A stretch of 5,403 nt of DNA from Candidatus Doudnabacteria bacterium (GTDB lineage: Bacteria; Patescibacteriota; Doudnabacteria; UBA920; 2-01-FULL-50-11), in the NCBI GenBank assembly GCA_016205055.1, contig JACQJK010000114.1, positions 1 to 5,403 of the forward strand. Reading direction: 5' to 3'. The notes below the pieces were generated by a model, which searched no databases, was not told the DNA's origin, and was given only the letters and a program-made list of their open reading frames with translations. Shown here one piece after another: positions 1-5,403 of the stretch; the first letter of the stretch is position 1; the number at the start of each line of letters is the position of its first letter. The position numbers and the translations under genes were made by a program.

Positions 1-389
1 ACATTACTGTATTTTAATACGGTGTTCCCTTTGAGGAAAAATCCCCATAGGGTAAAACCAAAACCTAAAACCAAGCTTAGTAAAATCGCGAAAAAAACAT
101 TTCCTAATGTGGCAAACAAATATCTTGTAAAAACCGGGAGCAGAAGCGCGATGGAAATAATAACCGTCCCCTTCCGCAAAATCGTCAGCTGCTGCTGTGG
201 GGTCCATTCGGCCTTTTGCGCCTTGCGTCTATTCCGAAGAATAAAATAACCAACTGTTAATGTCAGCACTACCCACAGCCAGGAGAATGAAGGAAACCAA
301 TGCCCGGATGCGTCAGACAAGGCCACAAAGGCAAGTCCCAAGGCGAAGATGATGAAAGGCCAGACAAAAATAACAGCTAAAATCTCCAT
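1..389 (-). CDS. Multi-pass membrane protein of unknown function, C-terminus cut by window edge
   Basis: The frame is open from an ATG at 389 to the window edge, giving 129 residues with no stop, so the gene is partial. I do not recognise the family. Four hydrophobic segments are visible, at about residues 3-24, 33-51, 74-93 and 95-118. The loop between the second and third is rich in Arg and Lys (NRRKAQKA, then LRK). By the positive-inside rule that loop faces the cytoplasm and so does the N-terminus. The start is supported by a GGAG Shine-Dalgarno eight bases upstream and by a promoter just before it. The gene follows the terminator of the 82-residue gene, so it is probably a separate transcription unit. 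A shorter internal ATG start exists in another frame but would encode no membrane helices. Function cannot be assigned; a small transporter subunit or envelope protein are only possibilities. Confidence 0.75.
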   Translation of the reverse strand, partial: MEILAVIFVWPFIIFALGLAFVALSDASGHWFPSFSWLWVVLTLTVGYFILRNRRKAQKAEWTPQQQLTILRKGTVIISIALLLPVFTRYLFATLGNVFFAILLSLVLGFGFTLWGFFLKGNTVLKYSN

Positions 390-407
390 AATTTTTTCTC
401 CACGCTC

Positions 408-435
408 ATTATACACTTCATATTGAATTGCTCAA
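408..435 (-). promoter_or_regulatory. Sigma70-type promoter of the membrane protein gene
   Basis: On the minus strand a perfect -10 box TATAAT (413-408) lies 16 bases after TTGAGC (435-430), which matches four of six -35 positions. The predicted start of transcription is near 401, about 12 bases before the ATG at 389. The GGAG Shine-Dalgarno (401-398) would then sit at the very 5' end of the message. The promoter follows the terminator at 494-518, as expected for an independent unit. The start of transcription is inferred only. Confidence 0.6.
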
Positions 436-493
436 CGAGTTTTTATCCACAATGGCTAATAATTAAACCCTAACCCCGCCAAGACAGTGACGA

Positions 494-518
494 AATATAA
501 AAACGACCAGGGGGTCGT
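494..518 (-). terminator. Rho-independent terminator after the 82-residue gene
   Basis: On the minus strand ACGACC, loop CCCT, then GGTCGT form a perfect six-pair stem (518-503). A G-U and an A-U pair can extend it, taking in the end of the stop codon. A T-rich tract (TTTTTATATTT) follows at once. The stem touches the TAG stop of the upstream gene. The plus strand has no T tract after the stem, so this terminates minus-strand transcription only. Confidence 0.75.
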
Positions 519-767
519 CTAACCAAAAACGCCTGCCAGGTCGTCAGAAGTCGGAAAAATAATCCGGCCGTGTTGGGAGTGAAAAACCGCGACGTTATCG
601 CCGTCGGTAACCATCACCTCCAAGTGTTGTCTGATCGCCCGCTTGATCTCGCCCCGCATCAGGGCTTCCAGCTGTGGAAGATCGTTGACTGGAACCGGCT
701 CGGCGTGGCGGCCTTGGGCGTCGTAGAAATAAACCAACAACGGCCAACTGTTCATTCCGTCCAGCAT
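519..767 (-). CDS. Small conserved-looking protein of unknown function (82 aa)
   Basis: An 82-residue protein that I cannot place in a named family. It contains no Cys, membrane segment or signal peptide, so it is probably a cytoplasmic alpha/beta protein. It reads as a short beta strand (PLLVYFYDAQG), a charged helix (about residues 28-48, including LEALMRGEIKRAIRQ), then two strands (LEVMVTDGDNVAVF and GRIIFP) and a short tail. I chose the ATG at 767 because AGGAGG lies at 778-773, six bases upstream. An in-frame TTG at 800 would add 11 residues but would translate straight through the Shine-Dalgarno and has none of its own. The gene has its own strong promoter, a leader hairpin and an adjacent terminator, so it is a complete one-gene unit. 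That dedicated control suggests a regulated or abundant protein, but nothing shows its role. Confidence 0.8.
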   Translation of the reverse strand: MLDGMNSWPLLVYFYDAQGRHAEPVPVNDLPQLEALMRGEIKRAIRQHLEVMVTDGDNVAVFHSQHGRIIFPTSDDLAGVFG

Positions 768-774
768 AAATCCC

Positions 775-812
775 TCCTGTGAGCTCAATCCCCTTCCCAA
801 GAGATCACAGGA
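775..812 (-). promoter_or_regulatory. Leader hairpin covering the Shine-Dalgarno of the 82-residue gene
   Basis: In the predicted leader, TCCTGTGA (812-805) pairs perfectly with TCACAGGA (782-775). After one mismatch, CTC (803-801) pairs with GAG (786-784), leaving a 14-base loop. The 3' arm includes AGGA of the AGGAGG Shine-Dalgarno (778-773), so the fold would hide four of its six bases. The pairing is seen in the sequence. A role as a thermometer, protein-binding site or other translational switch is inferred. Confidence 0.5.
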
Positions 813-831
813 AAAACTGTTGCAAAATCTT

Positions 832-859
832 ATTTTATCAAAAAAATCAAACCTGTCAA
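832..859 (-). promoter_or_regulatory. Strong sigma70-type promoter of the 82-residue gene
   Basis: A perfect -35 box TTGACA (859-854) is followed after 16 bases by TAAAAT (837-832). The -10 box is preceded by TGA, giving an extended -10 (TGnTAAAAT). The predicted transcription start is near 825, leaving a leader of about 58 bases that contains the Shine-Dalgarno hairpin. This is the best promoter match in the window. Confidence 0.75.
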
Positions 860-919
860 GCGTACAAGTTTGATCGAAAATTGATTAAACGGCTGGCTTG
901 ATGTTTTCCCCGAACCCCG

Positions 920-1051
920 CTATTCCTCTTTGGGCTCTTCTTCCTTCTGTTCTTCCGCCTCTTCGGCTTTTTTTTGCCTGCGGTCCCTTTGCAGCGCGGC
1001 TAACGCTTCTAGTTCTGACGGGGTGCTCGAATGCCTTCTTTCTCCACGCAT
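920..1051 (-). CDS. Possible 43-aa highly charged small protein
   Basis: A short frame starts at the ATG at 1051 and ends in TAG, giving 43 residues. The N-terminus is basic (MRGERRHSS). The middle is Ala/Leu-rich and helical (ELEALAALQRDRR). The tail is almost all Glu, Lys and Ala (KKAEEAEEQKEEEPKEE), so a single charged helix or short coiled coil is likely. I do not recognise a family. No in-frame start lies further upstream, because a TAA sits 9 bases before the ATG. There is no Shine-Dalgarno, but a TATAAT box lies 17 bases upstream, which would give a leader of only about 11 bases. It follows the adenylate kinase-like gene by 35 bases. Low-complexity composition can keep a frame open by chance, so this is tentative. 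Confidence 0.4.
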   Translation of the reverse strand: MRGERRHSSTPSELEALAALQRDRRQKKAEEAEEQKEEEPKEE

Positions 1052-1068
1052 ATTGCGTAGTTACTGCG

Positions 1069-1097
1069 ATTATAAAATACCCTCGGCTACAGCTCCA
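1069..1097 (-). promoter_or_regulatory. Possible promoter before the 43-aa frame
   Basis: TATAAT (1074-1069) is a perfect -10 box on the minus strand. At 17 bases upstream is TGGAGC (1097-1092), a weak -35 that lies inside the end of the adenylate kinase-like gene. The -10 box is also part of an A/T-rich run, so a chance match is possible. No terminator is visible between the kinase stop and this site, so read-through from upstream is equally possible. Confidence 0.35.
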
Positions 1098-2160
1098 GCA
1101 CTTTGGCGACTTGCTTTAAGAAACTGACCACCACCGCCGGGGGCAGTAAACTGTAAGAGGGAACGCCGTTGTCGTCATTGATCACCCACGGCCGTTCTAA
1201 AACCCTGACTTTCTTGGTGGACGGATCAAACTCGTAATCATAAGCCGGGGTAATTTCGTAATCGTCAACGCTTTCTGCGGCGCTTTCGACCGGAACAGAA
1301 TTCCGAAGCAAGACTTTCGCTACGCCGTGCAGACCCAAAAGCTGTTGAAAAATTTGATCGTCAACCTCCAGACGCTTACGGATCGGCTCAATGCCCAGCT
1401 GGTCTCCTTCTTTGGCCACCATTCTTTGGCGGTCGCAAGTGGGATTGTCGCAAATTAAAAAAAACTCTTTTTTTTCCGCATCGTATCCGACTTCTTGGGT
1501 GGCCAAAAGTCTTAGATTGCGCGGGGTTTTGCACTTCGGGCAAACCACGCGATACTTAATCCGTTCGTCGATCACCGCTTCCGGCACGTCAATAAACACC
1601 AAAAAGTCGGGATCATCGCGATAGCCGATTAATTCTTTTAAAAAAAGCGAGTAAGCAATTTGATCCAGCGCTCGCGGAAAGCCGTCGACGAAAATGGCTT
1701 TTTTCGGTCGCCTGCCGATCTCGTACTTGATCATGGTTAAGACCAGTTCCGCGGGAATCAAGGACATGGTGTCGCGCCCCTCAATGACCTGGACAACTTC
1801 TTCCAAGGTGTGGAAGCCGCGATAGTTTTTTTCGAAAAAACCAATTAACTCTTTTTTCTTGACCGGATCGGAAAGCCCCGCATGGACGTCGCGCACAATA
1901 TCGCCGATGGCCACGTGTCCCACGTGTTCTTCGCCCACCGCTTCCATAAACAACTTGGAGTAAGTGCCTTTCCCGGAATTTTTCTTGCCCAAAAGATACC
2001 CGACAAAGGTATTCCGGCGCAGATAATCTTTCAGCGCCGCAATTTCTTTGCCGGCCTTGGCCTCAAAATACTCTCGCCGGCCCGCGGGGCCGGCAAGATC
2101 GAATTTTTTTACCACGCCTGCAATTTTCGTTTTGAAAACTGGAAAATTAACGGTCTGCAT
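1087..2160 (-). CDS. Adenylate kinase-like nucleoside monophosphate kinase with extended ends
   Basis: Probably transfers phosphate from ATP to a nucleoside monophosphate (AMP most likely) in the cytoplasm. Counting from the ATG at 2160 (357 residues), the core shows the P-loop GKKNSGKGT (58-66), the NMP-binding GDIVR (86-90), DGFPR (159-163) and IRKRL (260-264). The LID carries four Cys at 207, 210, 237 and 242, as in zinc-binding adenylate kinases. Unusual features are about 50 residues before the P-loop, a C-terminal part some 60 residues longer than usual, and KEGD where RxDD is normal in the LID. Typical bacterial Adk is about 215 residues. An in-frame TTG at 2181 would add seven residues; neither start has a clear Shine-Dalgarno, and I prefer the ATG. 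The gene lies about 50 bases after the prolyl isomerase gene and is probably cotranscribed. Substrate could instead be another NMP. Confidence 0.85.
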   Translation of the reverse strand: MQTVNFPVFKTKIAGVVKKFDLAGPAGRREYFEAKAGKEIAALKDYLRRNTFVGYLLGKKNSGKGTYSKLFMEAVGEEHVGHVAIGDIVRDVHAGLSDPVKKKELIGFFEKNYRGFHTLEEVVQVIEGRDTMSLIPAELVLTMIKYEIGRRPKKAIFVDGFPRALDQIAYSLFLKELIGYRDDPDFLVFIDVPEAVIDERIKYRVVCPKCKTPRNLRLLATQEVGYDAEKKEFFLICDNPTCDRQRMVAKEGDQLGIEPIRKRLEVDDQIFQQLLGLHGVAKVLLRNSVPVESAAESVDDYEITPAYDYEFDPSTKKVRVLERPWVINDDNGVPSYSLLPPAVVVSFLKQVAKVLEL

Positions 2161-2210
2161 AACTTGGGTGTTTCTTACCAAGGCCGCTCTTTGCCATCGG
2201 GGATGTTAAA

Positions 2211-2852
2211 TTACTCATCCTCTACTTTCATGCGCTTTATCACTACCGGCTCAACGGGCTTGTCGGTTTTGGGATCAATTGCTACCATTCCGATTTTATC
2301 GACAACATCCTGACCCGCGACAACCTTGCCGAAAATCGTGTATAAGTGATCAAGCGGGGTGTCGGCCAGCATAATGAAAAACTGGGAGGTGTTGGTGTGC
2401 GGCCCGCGATTGGCCATCGCCAGTACGCCCTTTTGGTAACCCGCTTGGTAACTGGCCGCGGTCGGATTAAGTTCGTCTTCAAAGGCGCCGCCGAAAAACG
2501 ATTCGCCGCCCCGGCCCGTTCCGGTTGGATCGCCCGCTTGCACAACAAAGCCCTTAACCACGCGATGAAAAGTCACGCCGTCGTAATAACCTTTTTGCGC
2601 CAGTCCCAAAAAATTCTCCACGGCCTTTGGCGCATCTTGGGGATAAAATTCAAGAGTAAAACTCCCCAAGGAAGTTTCCATAACGGCCCGTTTGTTAAAA
2701 ATATCGGGCTTGCCGGACTGGTCTTGTGAGCCGGTCTGGTCTGCGACTTGGTCGGGCACGTTGCCGTTGGGGCCGGTGGATTTGGGCATCAAGATAATTC
2801 CAATAATGACGGCGGCCGCGACTGCGGCAACAAGAATTAAAAAATTTCGCAT
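2211..2852 (-). CDS. Membrane-anchored cyclophilin-type peptidyl-prolyl cis-trans isomerase
   Basis: Catalyses proline cis-trans isomerisation, probably on the outer face of the membrane. From the ATG at 2852 the protein has 213 residues. Residues 4-22 form a hydrophobic segment after a single Arg, followed by a Gly/Asp/Gln-rich linker to about 50. No lipobox Cys is present, so this is a signal anchor or cleaved signal peptide. The cyclophilin domain runs from about 56 to the end. FHRVVKGFVVQAGD carries the active-site Arg (97), Phe (102) and Gln (105), and SQFFI carries the hydrophobic-pocket Phe. In PLDHLYTIFGKV, the Trp and His of human cyclophilin A are replaced by Pro and Tyr, as happens in many bacterial members. 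A GTG at 2858 would add two residues; no Shine-Dalgarno is evident for either start. It lies between the palindrome and the adenylate kinase-like gene. Family assignment is secure; the substrate is unknown. Confidence 0.92.
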   Translation of the reverse strand: MRNFLILVAAVAAAVIIGIILMPKSTGPNGNVPDQVADQTGSQDQSGKPDIFNKRAVMETSLGSFTLEFYPQDAPKAVENFLGLAQKGYYDGVTFHRVVKGFVVQAGDPTGTGRGGESFFGGAFEDELNPTAASYQAGYQKGVLAMANRGPHTNTSQFFIMLADTPLDHLYTIFGKVVAGQDVVDKIGMVAIDPKTDKPVEPVVIKRMKVEDE

Positions 2853-2874
2853 AAACACTATGAAAAAGAATTCT

Positions 2875-3037
2875 AGAACCTATTCGAAAAATAATTTTAA
2901 GACGAAATTTCAGAATTTTAGGTAGATTGGCTCAAACAAATTTTGAGGTTTAGCCGAAGCTTAAGCCGAGAAATTTTTTGAGACAAGCTGCCAAAATTCT
3001 GAAATTGCAGGCAAAAGGAATTTTTCGAATAGGTTCT
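2875..3037. repeat. 163-base imperfect palindrome with perfect 18-base terminal inverted repeats
   Basis: AGAACCTATTCGAAAAAT (2875-2892) is repeated in exact inverse at 3020-3037. At the same symmetry a further 14 bases match perfectly (2906-2919 with 2993-3006). With one- or two-base shifts, CTCAAA and AAATTT (2931-2943) also pair with 2971-2982. The centre is unpaired and carries small palindromes such as GCTTAAGC. The element fills almost the whole gap between the UMP kinase and prolyl isomerase genes. It has no open frame of note. No convincing target-site duplication flanks it: a TA lies near each end but out of register by one base. It could be a MITE-like remnant, or a large mRNA hairpin that stops or processes the transcript. 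Confidence 0.75.
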
Positions 3038-3050
3038 TATCCCAATTTCA

Positions 3051-3722
3051 TCAAAATATTATGGTGCCGGTAAACTCCTTGCCTTCTAAAATATTCTGAA
3101 GATTACGAAGATTTTTTCCATTGGCTATTATAACCTTTAATCCAGATTTTCGCGCGAGCCGACTCGCGACCGTGTCAAAAGGCAGATTAACCCCCGGCCG
3201 CCACGTGGAATGGGCAATTTGTAAATAACGCTTCCAGGTCAAAAATTTCAATGGCTTGGCGGATCGGAATTTCTTCGGGTCTTTGTCATAGACATAAGGG
3301 ATGTTGGTTAAATTGCAGATCCGCCTTACTCCAAAACGCAACGCCAAACTGACCGCATCGTGATCCGTGGAAGACCCTGGTACGTCTCCTGCGGCGATTA
3401 ACACTGGTTTGCGGAAAACTACTCGGCCTCCCGTATAGACTTTCGCTTCGGCAACGTTCCCCAGCAGCGCCCGCAATAGCTCGGCGTTCAGCCAAGTGGA
3501 TTTTATGCCGATCCAGTCCAGTGCACCGCGATTTTTTACCCCCAACTTTCTGGCCGCTTCCTGATAGACCCGGCAGGTTTTCCCGCCGCCGACGGCAATG
3601 ATAAACCGCCACCGGCCCGAATTCCGGCGGACGAACCGCGAAAATTTTCGCAAAAAATCCAAATCGATTTCTTTTGGGACCACAACCGAGCCGCCGAGAG
3701 AAAGAACGACCAGCGGTTTCAT
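3051..3722 (-). CDS. pyrH: Archaeal-type UMP kinase (amino acid kinase family)
   Basis: Predicted to phosphorylate UMP to UDP with ATP, in the cytoplasm, for pyrimidine nucleotide synthesis. The 223 residues match the length of archaeal-type UMP kinases. Visible motifs are LGGS (9-12), VGGGK (44-48), the GIKSTWLNAELLRALLG helix (72-88), AGDVPGSSTDHDAV (111-124) and LTNIPYVYDKDPKKF (138-152), the nucleotide-binding stretch of the family. The C-terminal FDTVASRLARKSGLKVIIANG agrees too. The usual bacterial PyrH differs in these blocks. The start ATG overlaps the TGA of the upstream gene (ATGA) and has no clear Shine-Dalgarno, so translation is probably coupled. It ends 13 bases before the large palindrome. 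Isopentenyl phosphate kinase and other amino acid kinases are the alternatives; the length and TDHDAV favour UMP kinase. Specificity is inferred from motifs read by eye. Confidence 0.82.
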   Translation of the reverse strand: MKPLVVLSLGGSVVVPKEIDLDFLRKFSRFVRRNSGRWRFIIAVGGGKTCRVYQEAARKLGVKNRGALDWIGIKSTWLNAELLRALLGNVAEAKVYTGGRVVFRKPVLIAAGDVPGSSTDHDAVSLALRFGVRRICNLTNIPYVYDKDPKKFRSAKPLKFLTWKRYLQIAHSTWRPGVNLPFDTVASRLARKSGLKVIIANGKNLRNLQNILEGKEFTGTIIF

Positions 3723-5347
3723 TTTGGGCTATCGATCTTGAATGATATTTTGCTGGAAAAACGCGGCACGGTTTTTACCCAAAAAGGAGAAAGTTTGACC
3801 TCCACGTTGGCTATTTCCGGACGCGACAATAAAATTTCTTTTACTTGCGCGGCGGTTTTTTTCGGCAAACTGCGGATGACAAAATCCGTGTTAATCTGGT
3901 ACTGCACCGAAGATTCAAAGTGCGCGTGGAGCGTACCCGTGCCGCTGTTGAGATCAAGCGAAACAAATTTGACTTCGAGTTTTTGCTGGCTTTGGGGCAG
4001 TAAAAATTTGTTTTGCGGCAACAAACGGACGATGCGTTCTACCAGTAAATCGCGCACATCCGCTTCGCTAAACACCAGCGCTGTCAGTTTGACCTTTTGG
4101 GTGATTTCAAAATTTTCCGCTTCGGCGCCCAAGTCCGGAGTGACTTTCTCCTCAATCACCGCTGAACTGAAGGCATTATCAAGCAAACGGGATTCGGGGG
4201 TAAGCTTGGTTTTTAACAACTCGCGCATTTTTTCTACCGCGCTTTCCAGCATATCCTTCCGCGCAGTTTCCACGTCACCGGCGGAGAGAATTTTAACTTC
4301 CTTGTTCGAGCCGCCGGCGATGGGATTGGCGTTGATGGCGTAAAGAATTTCCGGCTGGTGGCCAAAGACCTCATTGTGAATCTCAAACCGGGTGCCGGCC
4401 GCAAGATTGAACTCTTCGCCCGGGCCGGCGGCGACGATCGGCACGGGGGTGATCAAACTCTCCTGATCAATCTCCAGGTCTTGGCCGATGCGGGCGGTCG
4501 GACGAATGTTGCCCACGTCCTGCAAAAAATAATAAGTATTTCCATTGGCTTCCAGCCGAGTGGTGGAACTTCTCAAAATTAAACTGCTTTTTGAAAAATT
4601 GTAAATGGAAACAAAACCCGACGCTTGCTCGCCAAGATTTTTCGTGCCGGTGGCCGGATAAGATTTGGTCTCGACAAGCTCTTCGCTGGCTAATTTTGCC
4701 GGAATTACCAAGTTTTGGACGTCCGGGATTCCCGCGCGGCTGTCGGCCAGCAACTCCAAGTCACGGGTAATCGGCTCGCTCCGCGGCGTAATGCGAATCT
4801 CCGCAACGGGAAGCACGTAAAAACCCAAAGCAAACAGTACGACGGCCACGACCAGGACCGGAGGGAGAGAATATTTCAAACTGGGTAGCGGGATCTTGAC
4901 CGGCTCGGGAAGTTTGATGACAGAACCCGTGGATTTTGGCCCCAACAAATCTTTCAGTTCAGAAGCGCGCTGTTGCGAAGAAGATTTTTTTTCCGGCACA
5001 TTTCGATTTTTCACTGGCCGCAAGGTAATATCGCCCATCTTGATGCGAGATGAGGGCAACGTCTGCTTTCCGGGGGGTCCTGATAGGGACGCAGAAACTG
5101 GCAAGGTTGATAAAGTAAGCCCGGCCCGGCTAAGCAAAACCTTCCCGCGCTCGTCGGCGGTGGCGACGCTGATCGTTTTTCCCATTCTCCCCGCTTCTTG
5201 TTTGAGCAGTTTTAAGCCGCCCAAGTTCCTGAAAATTCTGGCGTCCCTCGGCGCTACGATCACAACCTCATCCCCGCCGCTTTTTTGCAGCTTGGCTACG
5301 ACGGAAAGAATTTCATCGTCAACCCCGAGAAATAAAGTTTTTGACAT
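3719..5347 (-). CDS. Membrane-anchored Baseplate_J-like protein
   Basis: A 542-residue protein of a type I associate with Patescibacteria. Residues 1-78 form an alpha/beta domain (LFLGVDDEI, VVIVAPRDARIF, LKLLKQEA, KTISVATADERG) resembling a Rossmann-like fold. A polar, Lys/Ser/Pro-rich linker follows to about 158. One membrane helix spans about 161-181. Next come AEIRITPRSEPI and a long exposed domain whose ASGFVSIYNFSKSSLILRSSTTRLEANGNTYYF block (242-274) resembles Baseplate_J/gp47-like proteins. Repeated short beta segments with a charged helix (359-383) complete it. The N-terminal domain should be cytoplasmic and the body outside. No other phage gene is nearby, so an envelope role is more likely than a tail baseplate. 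The ATG at 5347 has no clear Shine-Dalgarno, but nothing in-frame upstream is better. Translation of the UMP kinase is coupled to it. Function is unknown; the family call rests on pattern memory. Confidence 0.75.
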   Translation of the reverse strand: MSKTLFLGVDDEILSVVAKLQKSGGDEVVIVAPRDARIFRNLGGLKLLKQEAGRMGKTISVATADERGKVLLSRAGLTLSTLPVSASLSGPPGKQTLPSSRIKMGDITLRPVKNRNVPEKKSSSQQRASELKDLLGPKSTGSVIKLPEPVKIPLPSLKYSLPPVLVVAVVLFALGFYVLPVAEIRITPRSEPITRDLELLADSRAGIPDVQNLVIPAKLASEELVETKSYPATGTKNLGEQASGFVSIYNFSKSSLILRSSTTRLEANGNTYYFLQDVGNIRPTARIGQDLEIDQESLITPVPIVAAGPGEEFNLAAGTRFEIHNEVFGHQPEILYAINANPIAGGSNKEVKILSAGDVETARKDMLESAVEKMRELLKTKLTPESRLLDNAFSSAVIEEKVTPDLGAEAENFEITQKVKLTALVFSEADVRDLLVERIVRLLPQNKFLLPQSQQKLEVKFVSLDLNSGTGTLHAHFESSVQYQINTDFVIRSLPKKTAAQVKEILLSRPEIANVEVKLSPFWVKTVPRFSSKISFKIDSPK

Positions 5348-5403
5348 ATAGCAAAATTACCAATCGAGTTAGTATGAGGTCATCTAAAAACTCGCTTTTA
5401 AGG

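Noticed and set aside
860..919. A terminator after the 43-aa frame.
   Set aside because: Only short direct TTGAT repeats and G/C runs are present; no stem followed by a T tract was found on the minus strand.
395..1049. The 11-mer GCGTGGAGAAA (minus strand) occurs at 405-395 and again at 1049-1039, both near TATAAT boxes.
   Set aside because: A few 11-base matches are expected by chance in a window of this size, and the spacing to the -10 boxes differs (2 versus 19 bases).
2152..2202. A 16-codon minus-strand frame (MAKSGLGKK...) just before the adenylate kinase-like gene, as a leader peptide.
   Set aside because: It has no Shine-Dalgarno and no attenuator-like features; its overlap with the kinase start is explained by chance.
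2853..3037. A promoter for the prolyl isomerase inside the palindrome (TAAAAT boxes on the minus strand).
   Set aside because: The stretch is so A/T-rich that such boxes are expected, and none has a matching -35 at 16-18 bases.
3738..4343. A 201-residue plus-strand frame, and others at 1882-2313, 2346-2729 and 4896-5351.
   Set aside because: They lie opposite well-supported minus-strand genes, show no family motifs and have Ser/Phe/Arg-rich low-information sequences typical of antisense shadows.
4387..4432. Repeated GCCGGC motifs that could pair as a hairpin.
   Set aside because: GCCGGC is self-complementary and reflects Ala/Gly codons of the Baseplate_J-like gene (VAAGPGEEFNLAAG); no longer stem is formed.
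5319..5402. A minus-strand frame entering from the right edge, ending in TGA inside the Baseplate_J-like gene (LKSEFLDDLILTRLV...).
   Set aside because: Only 27 residues are visible, codons include several less used ones, and the overlap with the next gene would be 29 bases. Other minus frames stop earlier (TAA near 5400, TAG at 5386-5384), so the upstream gene's end cannot be fixed.
5374..5403. A possible divergent plus-strand gene starting at the ATG at 5374, with TTGACA at 5341-5346 upstream.
   Set aside because: Only ten codons are in the window, no Shine-Dalgarno precedes the ATG and no -10 box lies at a proper distance from TTGACA.

Overview
The window most likely comes from a Patescibacteria (Candidate Phyla Radiation) genome. 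This is inferred from gene content, not proven. Pointers are a membrane-anchored protein with a Baseplate_J-like body behind an N-terminal alpha/beta domain, a UMP kinase of the type usual in archaea, an adenylate kinase-like protein with long extra segments at both ends, and several small unrecognised proteins. Two genes end in TGA, so the code reads TGA as stop, which argues against the Gracilibacteria/SR1 code.

Every supported gene lies on the minus strand, so the window is best read from its right end to its left. First is a 542-residue membrane-anchored Baseplate_J-like protein (5347-3719). It overlaps by ATGA with an archaeal-type UMP kinase (3722-3051). Thirteen bases past the kinase stop comes a 163-base imperfect palindrome with perfect 18-base ends (2875-3037). 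Then follow a membrane-anchored cyclophilin-type prolyl isomerase (2852-2211) and a divergent zinc-type nucleoside monophosphate kinase (2160-1087). After these, a possible 43-residue charged protein (1051-920) has a consensus -10 box just upstream.

The left part holds two separately transcribed units. An 82-residue unknown protein (767-519) has a strong sigma70-type promoter, a leader hairpin that takes in part of its Shine-Dalgarno, and an intrinsic terminator directly after the stop codon. Past that terminator, a second promoter drives a multi-pass membrane protein that runs off the left edge (389-1).

The UMP kinase and the adenylate kinase-like protein both supply nucleoside diphosphates, a basic need in a reduced genome. 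The Baseplate_J-like protein and the isomerase both look exported and anchored, so they probably serve the cell envelope. I see no CRISPR array, tRNA, rRNA or transposase. The most interesting items are the palindrome, the Shine-Dalgarno hairpin and the coupling of an archaeal-type UMP kinase to an envelope protein.
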